Positions 48,887-60,860 of a DNA stretch of 64,000 bases are shown in pieces (within the stretch, counting starts at the first letter, position 1; each line of letters begins with the position of its first letter). Where the stretch lies: positions 1 through 64,000 of the forward strand of contig JAPJBO010000389.1 in the NCBI GenBank assembly GCA_030068145.1, written 5' to 3'. A model generated the notes under the pieces. It was not told the DNA's origin and ran no database searches. It was given only the letters and a program-made list of their open reading frames with translations. The DNA comes from Diplonema papillatum (Eukaryota > Euglenozoa > Diplonemea > Diplonemida > Diplonemidae). Made by a program: the position numbers and the translations under genes.

Positions 48887-48999
48887 TTTTTTGCGACAAC
48901 CAATTTCTGCTTCCCTGGAGACAGTATTTGTTACAGCTAAAAAGAACGTTGGCAGCGGTTTAACCAGAACACACGTAGGTTAAATCGCACAAACAAAAA
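48887..48999 (+). repeat. Left terminal direct repeat of the DIRS-order element
   Basis: 113 bp, TTTTTTGCGACAACC ... CGCACAAACAAAAA, identical to 52412-52524. It leads directly into the Gag-like region. Confidence 0.9.
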
Positions 49000-51900
49000 T
49001 ATTGCTCGTGCAGATGGCGATTGACCTGAAGGCTGTCGACTGGTCTCCCATCGAGGTCGTCCTTGCCCCCGACGGTTGGGAGGCCGCCGACGAGGACGTG
49101 GACTGCTGCGTCGACTGTGGCAAGACCCACAACTCGGGTGCCTTCTGCGCCCGGTGCGGCAAACGGGGGTTCCCGTCATGCCTGAAGGCATCCCTGCCGA
49201 AGGAGGTCGCGCCCCTGTTCCTCGAACACTTGTCCGAGGACGGCTGGGTCTGTCCCCAGTGCCTGGTGTCACTACACCAGGCCGGCAGCAGCCTAAAAGA
49301 AGAACAGAACGCGAGGGGGACCCGTGATCACGATCCGGCCGTCCCCCCGAGCTTGGACCCATGCTCCCTGCTCGCTGCTCTCGAAGAGGGGCCAGTCAAG
49401 ACTGCCTTTCTTGCATTGTTTGCACAGTCTGCCATGCAGGCTCAGCTCGCTCCAGTGCCAGCCGCACCGGTCACTACCGAAGCGGTGGATCCTCGTCGAG
49501 TCACTACTTGGCTGGAAGGATTGGCGAGCGGACAGGGGCGACAGATGATTCTGTCGGAGGTTAAGGCACGGTACACGTACCATCTGGTGCCAGAGCACCC
49601 CCACGATGCGGGAAGCTCCCTGGATTATGAGCGGAGAATGCATTTCTCCACGCTCACGGCTCTGATGCCCCTGGCACACAGCTCCCCGCCTGTCCTCCAG
49701 GTTTTGCACCAGATCATGGTCCGCCTCGAAGCCCTTCGCCTTAAATGCCTCCACTCGAACGGCACTGAGTTCCAGGTTTCCTGGGAGACTCGCTTCGGGT
49801 CCATGGACTATGCCGACTTCACGAAGGCGGCCTTGATCCAAGCCCAGAAGGCCATGGCCGAGCTGGCAAAAAAGGCAGACAACAAGGAGGAGGAGAAGGA
49901 GCCCTCACTGAAGAGGCCTCGAAGGCGAGGGTCGGCGAGTCCCGCGGGCCTGCCTACCGCGGGTTTGTGGGCAGAGGTGGTAAAGAGGTCACTACCTCGG
50001 AAACAAGACTTCGGGTGTCCCGATCAAGATCGGTTCCGAAGGGATCAGGAGGCACTCCTCCTCGCCGTGCAGAAGTGCTACAAGAGCACCCCTGCCATGC
50101 TGTCAGTGGTGAGCCGCGCTCAGAGATACGCGGAGGAGGCCCGACGCTTTCGCCCCACGTTATCCGACGAGGAAGCCTTCCTGATGTGGGTGAATCGGAA
50201 GGTGACGGCTGGCGACATCAAGGCCGAGTCGGCTCTCCAGTACGTGACCTACTTCCGGATGTCTCGGGTGAACTGGATGAGCGCATACCGGCGCTCGGTC
50301 AGGCTGACCATGGATCAGTTCGAGGACCGACGTACCCGCGATGCCGGGCGGACCCCATCCAAAGAGGAGGTCCTACAGCTCACGAGGCCCCGGCTTGCAT
50401 ACCATGGCCCACCGGTTCCAGTGGTCGACGGCGTGCCGGTTCGTGGACCTGCAACGGGTCCGGTTGGACCACATGTGGTCGGTGGACAAGCAACAGGTCA
50501 TGATCCTGTTTGTCGGCGGGAAGACCGACCCGACGTCCCGAGGACAGGGTCTCTTACTGCCACGAAGCGGGGCTTTTCTGACGCCTTTTTGGGAATGGAT
50601 CAGCATCCAACGCCCTGCCAGCGGCCCCAAGGCGTTCGTGTTCCAACCTGTCAAGACAGGCTTACAACAGTTTCCTTCAAGAGGAGCTGGGGGTTCCTTC
50701 ACACAGGATCAGACATGCCGCGCTGACTTGGGTGGCTTTTGTGGAAGGAGAGCAAGCAGCGATGTGCGTAGGTCGTCACCTCAACCCCAGGACGACGCGG
50801 CTGTACACGCCGCATCACCTTTGGCAGCCGGTCCAGCGGACAGTCTCTCCGGACCAACAGCATGTTAAAACCGGGTTCGTTTGTATCCGGCCCTGGTCCG
50901 CGCAACTCACGAATGAGGCCGCACGTTGAGCGCTTGCTCGCGTTGAACATCGCTGCGCCGGTCCCCATAGCGGCTTCTTCCCGCTGGTTTCACCGCGCGT
51001 TTACGGTGGATAAACGGGCCCCCGGTCAGCTTCGGTTCATCCTCAGCTGCGAGTCAATCAACCGGGCCACGGCACACGTGCCTTTGCCGCCCTGCGACCT
51101 ACCCAGCTACGCCACCATCGTGAGTACGGTGCTGTCCCGCAAGTGGGTGGCTGAGTTCGACTTCCGCTCCTTTTTTTTCCAGTTTGCGCTGCCTCCAGAG
51201 GTCAGAAAGTATTTCTGTTCTATTATTGAGGGCAGGCTGTTGTGGATGACGGTGGGCTACCGCGCTGCGCCTCAGGCGGCCCAGGCGGTCTCGCTGGAGC
51301 TTGCGGTTGCCGCCGCTCAGGGTGTGGACGTTGAGGTTCTCGCATGGATCGATAACGTGATATTTGTGGCGGACAGGCCGAAGTTATAGAGGCCTCAGCT
51401 CGCTTCAAGGTTTTGACTTCGAAGTACGGCTTGACCATCGGGAGCTGGTCCAAGCCTTCTACACGGGCGGTGCTGCTGGGATTGGAAGTCGACCTCGCAG
51501 CGAAGAGATGGCGTGTGGGCCCATCCTGGATAGGGAGGGCTGGACCGGTGATGGATCGCATCCGGGAGTGTAGTGAGGCTCCCGTCCGCGTGTGGTGGAA
51601 ACTGACCGGGTCTCTGCTCTGGCGTCGCCACGTGATGGGGTACCCTCTCCACGAGGTACTTCTCCTCTTGCAGTGGATGTCAACCCTGGCTTCCGGCCGT
51701 TCGTCCACCGACAGCGCGTTCTGGGACTCCGTCGCGCCTTGCCCAGCTGCGGTCAAGAGCTGCCTCGTTGCCCAGTGCTCCGACATGCGGGGTAACGCCT
51801 GGCGGCAATGGTGTAAACCGGTTTACACTCGTTCGATCGATGTCGTCTCCGACGCCAGCATGTCGGCATGGGCCTTCGTGGCAGACGGGTCCCATGTCTA

Positions 51901-52411
51901 CGGCGGTTTTCCTGCGGAGTTACTCCACGCGGACATCTTCATGAAGGAGCTATACGCCGTCGTTCGGGCCGTACAGCACGCGGTCCACGGCCAGTCGAGC
52001 GTGGACATCAACCTGCTGTGTGACAACAAGGCGGTGATAGGCTGCGTACGCCGCGGCTACACGCTTCGTCAGGATGCGATGCAGCTGCTAACTCTGATGA
52101 ACAAGAGCTTGGCCTCATCCAGGAGCCGGCTGAATATCAGCTACGTCCCGTCGCTCCAGAACATCGCGGATCAGTACACAAGACTAAATCGCCCGCAATG
52201 TTAGCGCCCAACATCGACAGCCCACTTCGTCGAGTCCTCGTCAAGTGGGTCGGTTGGTTCTTCCTCCGTGTGGCATGCAGTTCATCATATCAGGCGAGCA
52301 ACTGCCTTTTTGCTTCGTTTTCCGCCGGGCCCCATCCCGCGTTATCAGTCGCTCACGGTAGGAGGGGGGGGGGGGTTCGAATAGGGGCCGCTCGTGCTCC
52401 GGTGCCTGTTC

Positions 52412-52524
52412 TTTTTTGCGACAACCAATTTCTGCTTCCCTGGAGACAGTATTTGTTACAGCTAAAAAGAACGTTGGCAGCGGTTTAACCAGAACACACG
52501 TAGGTTAAATCGCACAAACAAAAA
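52412..52524 (+). repeat. Right terminal direct repeat of the DIRS-order element
   Basis: Identical to 48887-48999. No second repeat pair of the split-direct-repeat type was recognised around it. Confidence 0.9.
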
Positions 52525-53829
52525 CGAAGCATGCAATGCAGGGGGCTTTAGCACTTTGTCTGTAGCAAAACCCCCGGTGGGGCTCTGCGGTGCCTGTGGG
52601 TGTCTCAGTGCCGGGAACCGTCGCCCCGCGGCTCGAAAAAAGAGGGTGAGGAATTCCTCATGAGGAATTCCTCACCTTTTTCCCATTGGTGGTATCGTGT
52701 AGCCAAAGCACTGCATCACGGTCTACTCTCTGCTAGGCATGGTGGGCTGGCGGGTAGAAAGTTGGGGGCTGCCACGGGCGAGAAAGAGAGTCGAAGCTCA
52801 GAAGCAGCCTCGGAGTTCTTGACAGATTCTCTCCGAGTCGACACAAGTGCCTTGTTCCATGTGATGGTCTGCATCTACTCGTGGCAATGATTTACCAGCA
52901 CACAGTATCTAGTGGTGGTTGAATTTGAAATGGGCTGTTGCCTTCAGGAATGTGCAGTGTTTATTGTGACGAACAGACTGAGAAGTGCAAACTTTCTCCA
53001 CCTGTACCGTACCGTTCGCCGGGGGGCAGACCCCCCGGACCCCCCCTTTGAAAGATTCTGGTGCTCCCCTGGAGAAAACCTGCTCGGTCTCAGAAAGTTG
53101 GTCGAGAAACCGAGGCAGAAACGAAGCTAATAACCTGCACAGCACGGGGGAAACAGAATTGGGGGGCACAAAAACAAAAGTCCAAAAAGCAGGGTTTTGA
53201 TTTACCTCACCAAAAAGCGAGGTAGCGGAAGCGCTGTCAACAGGAAATAAAAATAAAAATAAAACGACCAGGCACTGTGTTCAACGAAAACAACACTCGC
53301 GTCGTGGAACGCCGTAAGGGCCACCAGGGGCGAACGCCGACTCCCGTATCGCGCCTCCTGCCTGTTTCTTCGATGCACATCCACAAGACACCCTGCTGCA
53401 CGGAGAAAAGCGCAGCTTTCCAGGATAATTAACCCTGTCCCCCTGCGTGAAGCGGTTCAAGGGGCAACCCTTCCTCCAAAAATCTCAAGCGTATCAGCCA
53501 CGTTTGTGAAAGTGACGACCTCTTAATTCCGCATTACGCACCCGAAGGGTGCGCTCCTGCGGAAGTATTCGTGCAGCGGAAGCTGATGAGAGAGAGATAG
53601 TCAAGAGCTGCGACTCAGCTATTCGTTCCCCTTCCCCGTGGCAGCCGTGATAGAAGGCAAGTCAATACGGCCTAGCGGGTCGCAGTCACAACCACAGCCC
53701 CGAGTTTTTTAACTGATTGCTCAGACACGGTTGTCGGGGCCTTCTCCCCGTGACGGACTTGCCTGTGCTCTAATGGCATGGGTGGTCCTTGCTGTGTGAC
53801 GAGCTGCGAACAGCCGCCTGGCAAATCGC
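52525..53829. other. Gene-free stretch with a 32-bp palindrome
   Basis: The palindrome is at 52645-52676. Otherwise only short frames, with no recognised repeat family. Confidence 0.4.
52645..52676. repeat. Perfect 32-bp palindrome
   Basis: GGTGAGGAATTCCTCA is followed without spacer by its exact inverse. Each arm is itself near-palindromic (GAGGAATTCCTC), so the stretch can fold as one long or two short hairpins. T-run downstream. Confidence 0.9.
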
Positions 53830-53950
53830 ACCGCTGTCCTGTCTGCAGACACCTTACGTGTCGGTGGAAACACAGCGCAGACGGGACCAGTGCGGTGTTG
53901 AGCGCGTATCCATTTCAAGTACGTTCTTGCAGTGTCCCCACGGCAGCAGT
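53830..53950 (+). repeat. Dispersed repeat R3 copy
   Basis: CTGTCCTGTCTGCAGACAC, CACAGCGCAGACGGGACCAG, TGCGGTGTTGAG and TACGTTCTTGCAGT. Shorter than the other R3 copies; leads into R5. Confidence 0.75.
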
Positions 53951-53964
53951 CAGTGGCGAGCCCG

Positions 53965-54480
53965 AGTCACTCAAACGAGCTCGCGGATCAACCTGCGTCT
54001 TATGCAGCTGTTGATGGAATAGCCTGCTGTGCACTCATGGCGGGCGCGCGCCTTTTTCGCGAAGGTTGCTGCCGCGAGACCGCAATCGCGGCAGCAACCT
54101 TCGGTGGGCGGCAGCTGTGTCAGGGAGTCATGGCGAGATCTGGGGCCCTATGATGGCTGACTGCACACACCTACTGCAGGGCTGCGTGGTGTTGTAGCCG
54201 TGTTGTGCAGAAGGCGGCTGAGGGCCTGGTCAACTAGGGCACAAACCTTTCGCGATCGAGGTCTGGTTGTCGGGCAGGCGCGTCTCCAAGAGAGTATAAC
54301 GCAAACAAAACGTGCCTAAAATAAATCAACTGCCTTCGGGTAGGCTAGTCTGACACTAGTTGTCGTCGGGGGGGAAAAAAAAACGGGTCATTTTTTTTAA
54401 AAAGAGAAAAGCAAGGCTTGCCCCCTGTTCTTGCTGTTGCCGGCTGCATGTCGGCAGTCTCATAACTGCTACTTCTTCCC
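53965..54480 (+). repeat. Dispersed repeat R5 copy 2 with internal hairpin and R4
   Basis: Matches 37010-37395 in block order. It contains an 18-bp hairpin (54060-54103) not present in copy 1 and an R4 copy at 54305-54370, so it has been altered by later events. Confidence 0.75.
54060..54103. repeat. Hairpin, 18-bp perfect stem
   Basis: CGAAGGTTGCTGCCGCGA (54060-54077) pairs with 54086-54103 around an 8-base loop GACCGCAA. In R5 copy 1 only one arm-like sequence (GTGAAGGTTACTGCTGCGG) is found, so the second arm is a local inverted duplication. Confidence 0.85.
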
Positions 54481-54730
54481 GTGTGCGGTCTACCGTCGCA
54501 GATGGTTGCCGCATGTCAACTTCAAGTCTACTACTGCCACCCCTGTGCTCGCGTTCCGGTCGATCGGCCGGCCATATTTGAAACAGCAGACGATATCTTT
54601 TTTTTGCAGCGGAGCTGGATTTTTTTAGTCATGCATGGCCAGTGGGCTTCCGAGCGTGAGCACTGCCACCCCCCTCCCACTCCCACGCGTGTAGAACGTG
54701 TGCTTGCGCCTGAGTGTATATTTTTTTTTT
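54481..54730. other. Short unassigned stretch
   Basis: No gene recognised; ends in a T run that starts the next R2 copy. Confidence 0.35.
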
Positions 54731-54945
54731 GTATAAGCACCTGCTTTGTAGGAAATACTTGAGGAGGCTGCCAGCTGCAAAAGATCAAAGGAGGTAAATG
54801 TGCTGTAGCCCACACGAAACACAGGTGAATCTGGGTTTAGTGGCGGGCGTAAGCGTTCAACAAAAAAGACCCATTTTGTAGTTGTATTGTTTCTCCCCCT
54901 CTAGCCTCCTTCGAAGTAAGCACAAGGCAGCCCCTCGAGTATTTT
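54731..54945 (+). repeat. Dispersed repeat R2, longest copy
   Basis: Runs from GTATAAGCACCTGCTTTGTA to GGCAGCCCCTCGAGTATTTT without the insertions seen at 37583-38105 and so best shows the family. GGAGGTAAATGTGCTGTAGC lies mid-way. Confidence 0.85.
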
Positions 54946-55169
54946 GGGTAAGAAGAATTCTTCTTGTCTACATACCAGTCAATTCTTTCTGCGCATTTTG
55001 GCACAAGACCCCCAACCCACACACGAAATACAAGCAACAGCGTATGCGGATCGTCATAGCGAATGTCCGCAGTGACCATCAACATACGTGTGCGCCAATT
55101 CACCCTTGCCCGATCGAATGTTGTCGAGCCTTGTTTTTTTTTTTTGTGGATATAATGCATACAACCTGT

Positions 55170-55495
55170 GGCGATACTCTGCATCGCCGGCGTCGCGGTC
55201 TATCTCTTCGCACGTGATGTGTCATGCTTCCGCCTCTTCAGCTCGTCTTGATTGGTGCTTCGCTTCTCTTTCGACTGCACGTCCAGCTTCGCGTTTAGTG
55301 AGCGTAATCGAGTGTAATAGCCGTGGAATTTTTAAAGTTGGAATGCAACGAATCTGTAGCGACAATCTGCATCTTGTGTAGTCGAGTGTAATCACCGCGT
55401 AATCGTTGGGGTAGAATGCAAATAATCTGTGGCGATAATCGGCATCCGCGTAATGGAGCTCAGGTCGCTTTCAGGGAGTAGGTGAATTGGCTCAA
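55170..55495 (-). mobile_element. LINE family C 3' fragments and nested tails, antisense
   Basis: On the minus strand the order is: the GAGCCAATTCACCTACTCCC linker, GATGCCGATTATCGCCACAG with TTTGCATTCTACCCCAACG, decamers, a second ATTGTCGCTACAG / TTGCATTCCAAC module, more decamers, then a piece of the ORF2 3' end. Two 3' modules in a row show one family C end joined to another. Confidence 0.8.
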
Positions 55496-56934
55496 ATACA
55501 TCTGGCTGTACACGACTTCACCACTTCAAGGAGGCCCGACATTATTGTGGGTCGAATCACTCCAAAAAAGAACAATCACATCCGGCTTCTTGCAAACACA
55601 AAAAAAAAAAAAAACAAAAAACACAAAAAGAAATTCAGTTCTTCCATTTTTTTTTTGTTCTTTGAGGTCACCTCCCGTGCTCCCCAGAATCAGATCCCAG
55701 CTATAAATGCTATAAAAGCCGTTCCCCCGCCTCAACCATCAACGGGTGACTTGCAAGCCATCGGCTTGAATATGCACGCGGCGGAGTATAACCGCTCGCG
55801 ATTGTGGATCTAAGGCGCCAGGTTTTGTGCGCGCGCTGCCGGTTGATCAGCCTTTCCACCCGGGTTCACCTCTTTTTCTTTTGCATAAGCGCCAGCTTGA
55901 AAGGAAATGCTCGACGATGCTGCCCGACAAAGAACAGAAGGGATCCGAAGTGCTGTAACTACCGAACCACGTGTTGAACGGACGTGAGGTCATGCGGGTC
56001 TACCCCTACACGACAAATCACACAAACACAACAGGTCAAAGTCGTGTGTGAGAAAACAACACACGGTGATGTAAGCGAAGAACAAATCAGACTGTGTTTG
56101 TATTGTATGAGGAACAACACATGGGGATGTAAGCGAAGAACAAATCAGATTGTGTTTGTATTGTATTTGCCCCTTACCTCTATATTTCCTCCCTTCCACT
56201 CGGAGTCGAAGCAGCTACGTTGAGTATCTTTGTTGTTGGAGGCAGGGCACTAGCTTGGTTTCCGGCACGTTTTCCAAGTTTGGACCGCTAACGGCTTTTT
56301 GCGTCCTCACTCAGGAGTGGGCTCGACACAGCGCGACGCGACGTATCTTCACGACAATGCTGGGCCCTGAGTGCCTCGGATTGCACATTGGCCACCTCTG
56401 CCGGGGGCCTGGGTGATGGTGTAGTGCTATTTTTTTTCTTCTTTTTCCTCGCCGGTTCCACATTTGGACTGACAGTCCAAATGTGGATGTAGGAGCTAAT
56501 CCCCTGGTTGGAGGTTATGCCAATACCGCAGGGAATAGTTGACTAGACCTCTTGAGTTTGCGCCAACCACGATGGCGGGAGAGCTAAAGGAGAACCGAAG
56601 CAGGACCGACCTCTCTTTCGCGAGAAAAGCGAAACAAATGAAAACGGCCAGCCGGAGACTCAAAGAAAGCCGCTTCTCCAACCCTTCACGGACGGACTCG
56701 TTGGAAAGGTTTCGTAAGCAAATCTTTCCAACAGCAAATTCAGATAGAGAGATTGACGTGTCTTCACGCTGTAGATGCAGTACCCGAACCCCACTGTCGA
56801 TTTCTACACAGTTTCTTCCGCTTTCCGCACCCTGGACAGCCTCCATCGTCCTCCATCCGGAAGGGGTTAAACTCGGAAGAGTCAAGACACACCTTCTTTT
56901 TCTGTCTGTTTTCTCAAGTCAAGAGCTGCGACTC
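55496..56934. other. Gene-free stretch with short tandem and hairpin repeats
   Basis: A ~60-bp duplication (GATGTAAGCGAAGAACAAAT) lies at 56046-56164 and a 13-bp hairpin at 56458-56486. An R10 word is at ~56645. The 129-codon minus frame at 56496-56885 has no recognised domain. Confidence 0.5.
56458..56486. repeat. Hairpin, 13-bp perfect stem, 3-base loop
   Basis: CCACATTTGGACT (56458-56470) pairs with AGTCCAAATGTGG (56474-56486). Preceded by a T/C-rich run. Confidence 0.85.
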
Positions 56935-57155
56935 GGCAATTCCCCTTGGTTGGCGCGTGCACTGAACACAAGCCCGCAGAGACGGTCAACAACGGGCAGA
57001 GCGGACGGGGTTGTGGCACAGTGCTTTTCAGTGCTGCGGTTGACCGTTGCGCCCTTCCTCGCCAAAAAACACGCTGTGTCTGCGTCTTTTTTTTAGAGGC
57101 CTTCGCAACTCATTATCATTGTAGGGCAACCTGCACGATCTGTTGTGCTAAACTG
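56935..57155 (+). repeat. R7 copy followed by R6 copy
   Basis: R7 (56935-57055: GAACACAAGC, ACGGTCAAC, GGGCAGAGCGGACGGGGTTG) passes into R6 (57058-57155: AAAACACGCTG, TGCGTCTTTTTT, GTAGGGCAACCTGCACGA). Confidence 0.7.
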
Positions 57156-57339
57156 GGGGGTATGGGAGCCCACGGGCGCCGGCGCTTGCACAACCAGCTG
57201 TACCCACGAGGCAAGCGGCTGTGTTTAATGCGAGTCCGGCGCCGGTTTACTGCACGTGCACTCCATTTTCGCCCTTCCCCCCGCCTGTGCTCTAGTAGCA
57301 CGGGTGGTCCTGGCTGTGACGAGCTACGAACAGCCGCCT

Positions 57340-57590
57340 GACAAACCAAACTCACACCGCAGTCCTGTCTGCAGACACTCAGGTTCCGCGCTGATGATGG
57401 TCCGTCTTATGTGTCCGTGGCTTAAAGGACCGAAACACGGCGCAGACGGGACCCGTGCGGTGTTCGAGCACATACCCATTCCAAGCACGTTCTTGCAATC
57501 CCCCCCCTCCGTGTCGCCGAAACACGGCGCAGACGGGACCAGTGCGGTGTTCGAGCACATATCCATTCGCAAGCCGCCTCTTGCAATCCC
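57340..57590 (+). repeat. Dispersed repeat R3 copy with internal duplication
   Basis: Nearest match to the intron copy at 26095-26265. The CGAAACACGGCGCAGACGGG ... CATATCCATT part is present twice in tandem (57430-57490 and 57528-57570). Confidence 0.8.
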
Positions 57591-59289
57591 CCCAAGCCTC
57601 CGAAGTCCCGCGCGCGGATATGCGTGCCGCACCGATCTAGAACAAGTCTTTCGGGATTTTCTGGATGTTTCTAGCGTTCCCTGTGTGGTCGGGCTTGTTT
57701 TGCGGCAGATTCTTCGGTTCCCACAGGATGCCCTCAAGGAATTGCACTGTGGAGGTGATTTTTTCTTGTTGTCGCATTCCATGGCTACCCAGCTACGTCA
57801 GCAGCAGTAGCGTGCTGGCTTGAAGGCTGTTCGCACTCAGGCGACTCTTCCGACCGGCAGGCTTTCAGCAAGCACACAACGCCTATCAGGGAAAAAAAGA
57901 AAATGACTGTGCATCAACCCCAGTTGATCGTCGGCAACACAAATCTGAACGCGCGCGGGGAGGGGGAGTGGACTTAAAGGACACAGCTACAATCAGCCTT
58001 CACCAGCACAGCTGCAATCAGCTCGCTTTAAGGTGAGCTACCCACCTGGACAGAGTGCCCTGTCATGTAGTCAATGGTAGCAAACGTATAATGCAAGCTT
58101 TGTGCTTTCATCCGCTTTGCTTGTTGATATGGACTGCTTCAAAAGCAAAATCAAAGACGCCTCAGGACTTTTGTAGTGGACCCTCGTTGCAAAATTGCAG
58201 GGAAAGATGGAAATGCCGGTCAGGGGAGCTCATGGAAATGAGCTTGTGCCTGGAAAAGGTCACAAGGCCGAAGGGAGGGTGGAATTTCTTCCCTTCCAAC
58301 GCCACCTACCTCCCAACCACCTGCTATTGATGGTCCGCCTAGTGCGTCCGTTGGCTTAAAGAATCGGTGAGCAAAACAGTGCTGGGCACATTCCGAGTCA
58401 TAGTATGCTGGACGATCACGACTCTACTAGTATCTATGAGAGGTCTAAGCCATAAGGCCCCTGACACTGGGGCCCAGTGAAGGGAAGTATTGTGTTCTAA
58501 ACAAAACAAACGTCAAAAAACTCAAGCCAAATCAAATCCACTCAAAAATCAAAAGATGAAACGAATGAAGCCAAGCCAAATCATATTCGAAGACGAGGAA
58601 AACTGTAAAGAACAGCTAACTCCCAGAATACGAGTTAAACATGGTTCTATCGTTATATAAACCGTTAGTTCTGATATATCGAAAAAAGAAGCAACCCAAA
58701 AGGGGGGAAAAAAAACACACAACAAATGGCGTGTGACCTTTGTTCGGGAAACCTTGATTAATAATCCCTGACAGGGCTTTGAATACCCCACGAGACAGTG
58801 AGGGTAAAATAAAAAAATATTCACTTAAAAAACGAAAAAGAGAACTCTTTTGGGGTGGTGGCGGGTTGTATGCACGGCGAGTACGGTGGTGGTGGAAGGT
58901 TGGGTACAAGAGCGGGGAAACCGCCTATCGGGCATGGAGCGCAGCAGGACTGCCGGTTGAGGGGGACAGCAATGAGGGAAGGATCTCTTGCAACACTGCC
59001 TCAAGCAGCATTCCTCTGGCACGTGGCACCGCCCAGCAGCTGCCATGAGCAGCCAAGGGAAAAAGTGCACGGCCACTTGTTATGGAAGTTTCAAGTAATT
59101 TCACATGTAATGCAGTTAGCCTGTGACATAACATGTAATCGCATGTTTTTCGGCTGTGCGTAAATAATAAGAGCCACGTCACATTTTTTAACTGTTCTGC
59201 GATCACATGCCACACATACTGTGCCACGTGATATTTTCGAACGCGAAACCTCATACTGTGAGTTGCCCAGGGTAGTCGAAGGCCTGACA
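57591..59289. other. Gene-free, A/T-rich stretch
   Basis: No gene, RNA or recognised repeat. A-rich segments at 58500-58560 and 58680-58840. Confidence 0.35.
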
Positions 59290-59860
59290 ATCACACTAAC
59301 ACAACAATTTTATGGTCACCCCTCCGAACACTCGTCGGGACACAAACACAAAACTATCTACCGGCTCCACTGCGGCGCGCGCCGTCAACAACGGGTCCCC
59401 TGCATCCGCCAGCGTCTCTCGGACACGCCTGACAGCTCGATCGTCGCGACTGAATCCCGCCGGTTCCGTCCCGAGCCTGTGCTCCTCCGTCCACCCGGTA
59501 CGCAGCAACACCTCCGTCGCCTTCCTTCGTCCACGTAGTCGTGTTGGCGGGTTGTCGGCGGCAACCCGAGATTGAGACAGAAGTGGACACATCCTCGCAA
59601 AGAGGGGTGCCATGATCAACGGGTGTCCGCCGCACCTCCACAACAATGCATCCACCGTGCGGTCACGGTAACACTCACCTTTTTGGCGCCCCGCCAGCGC
59701 AGCTCTGGTTGCAGCAAGCCCTGATCCCTGCCGTGTGGGGGGGAGGGAGTAAGAAAGAATGTCACCCCAAGCAAAACCCGCTGCAGAGAATACTTGCCAA
59801 AAGGAATTCTCCAGCGGCATTCCACCCTTGCGTGCTCACAAAAAGACGTGCCCCGCCCTG
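59290..59860. other. G/C-rich island with long open frames, unassigned
   Basis: Base composition jumps above that of both flanks. Open frames of 60-174 codons exist on both strands (longest on the minus strand, 59296-59820) but none has a known domain. The composition resembles the LINE and host-gene regions in the left half, so this could be a fragment of a gene or element not recognised here. Confidence 0.3.
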
Positions 59861-60547
59861 GGTGATTGGCAGCTTAGATGGTCGGTGTCGACAAACGGTG
59901 AGACAAAAAGGATACTGTCACCGACACTCCCCCCTATATCAAGGAGTTGCGAATACAGTATCCCATTGTGCGAACGTTCCGCCTTCGAGGCCCCTCAAGG
60001 TGCTATCGTACCTTGGGGAAGTTTGGTACGAAAACCAGTGTTGCCGAAAAACTTGCAGACGATCAAGGGATTGTTGGTTAGAGGCGCGAAGCAACCAGTC
60101 CGGACGAACCAGCGAGATTCAAGGGACCCGGGCCAAGTAGTCTGAACCCAGTGTGATGGGCCTTTCTTCGGAAGGGCCCACGCACTCAGTTTTTGACTTA
60201 TATGCAGCAGTAGCACAGTGGTACGAATGTGCTAAGCGCGTGCTGTCAGTGGCTTGCGTGCCCAACCAGATACATGGAGGGGTCCAGCCTCAGGACCTGG
60301 AGCTGAAGCCGGCGTTAAAAAGCGGGTGCCACGCCAGCTACCTTTAGACGCGTTTTGGATGCAGCAAACCCGCACTTCGTTACCCATTCTCATTATCTCC
60401 AGCGTGTTCGGCTGGACTCCACCGCGTACCCAACCAAAAAGCAGTTTCCCGCTGGGTCGAGGTCGTTCCCAAACACTCGTTCCGTGCACGTTCTTATAAA
60501 CCCCGTTATCTGAATTACCACACTTTATTATCGTCGTTTTCTTTTAT
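59861..60547. other. Gene-free stretch, part of a further dispersed repeat
   Basis: GACCCGGGCCAAGTAGTCTG and GTGTGATGGGCCTTTC near 60115-60165 recur at ~63860-63905. Nothing else recognised. Confidence 0.45.
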
Positions 60548-60860
60548 AGCCACAATGTGTGAGGAAACTGAACCGCCCAAGTTGGACCTTCTGATCATGA
60601 TCATTTGCCAAATTTGCCACCTGAAATCACGTCCAGGATTTGGGCTCAGGGTAGCGCGGTCAACGAAAACTCTAGTTCCTTTCTACTTTCTCCTACTCTC
60701 GCGGTGTACGGTTTTTTGTCATGGGTGCCCACAAACAAAGGTAAATCTGGGTTTAGTGGCGGGCGTAAACGCTCAAAAAAAAGCTTTAACTCTAGAAAAA
60801 ACCCACTTTGGAGTTGCATTATTTCTCCCCCTCTAGCCTCCTTCGAAGTAAGCACGAGGT
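60548..60860 (+). repeat. R1 copy joined to R2 copy
   Basis: R1 blocks (60548-60715) pass through a short junction into R2 blocks (60725-60860: GGTAAATCTGGGTTTAGTGG, TCTAGCCTCCTTCGAAGTAA). The same R1-R2 order at 37405-38105 supports one composite family. Confidence 0.8.

Larger units (their letters stand above)
48887..52524 (+). mobile_element. DIRS-order tyrosine-recombinase retroelement, YR before RT
   Basis: An identical 113-bp direct repeat bounds the element (48887-48999 and 52412-52524). Parts in order: a Gag-like region with a Cys/His zinc module near its start (from ~49015), a tyrosine recombinase with its SAM-like arm-binding part (~49990-50860), reverse transcriptase (~50860-51390) and RNase H (~51410-52204), then a ~200-bp non-coding spacer. 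The order YR before RT/RNase H recalls VIPER-type elements; most DIRS and Ngaro elements have YR last. The parts lie in different, overlapping frames, which may be natural; it looks close to whole, with at most a few breaks. Identical ends suggest a recent arrival. Confidence 0.8.

Noticed and set aside
59296-59820. 174-codon minus-strand gene
   Set aside because: No domain, no second copy and open frames on the other strand too; kept only as a GC-rich island.
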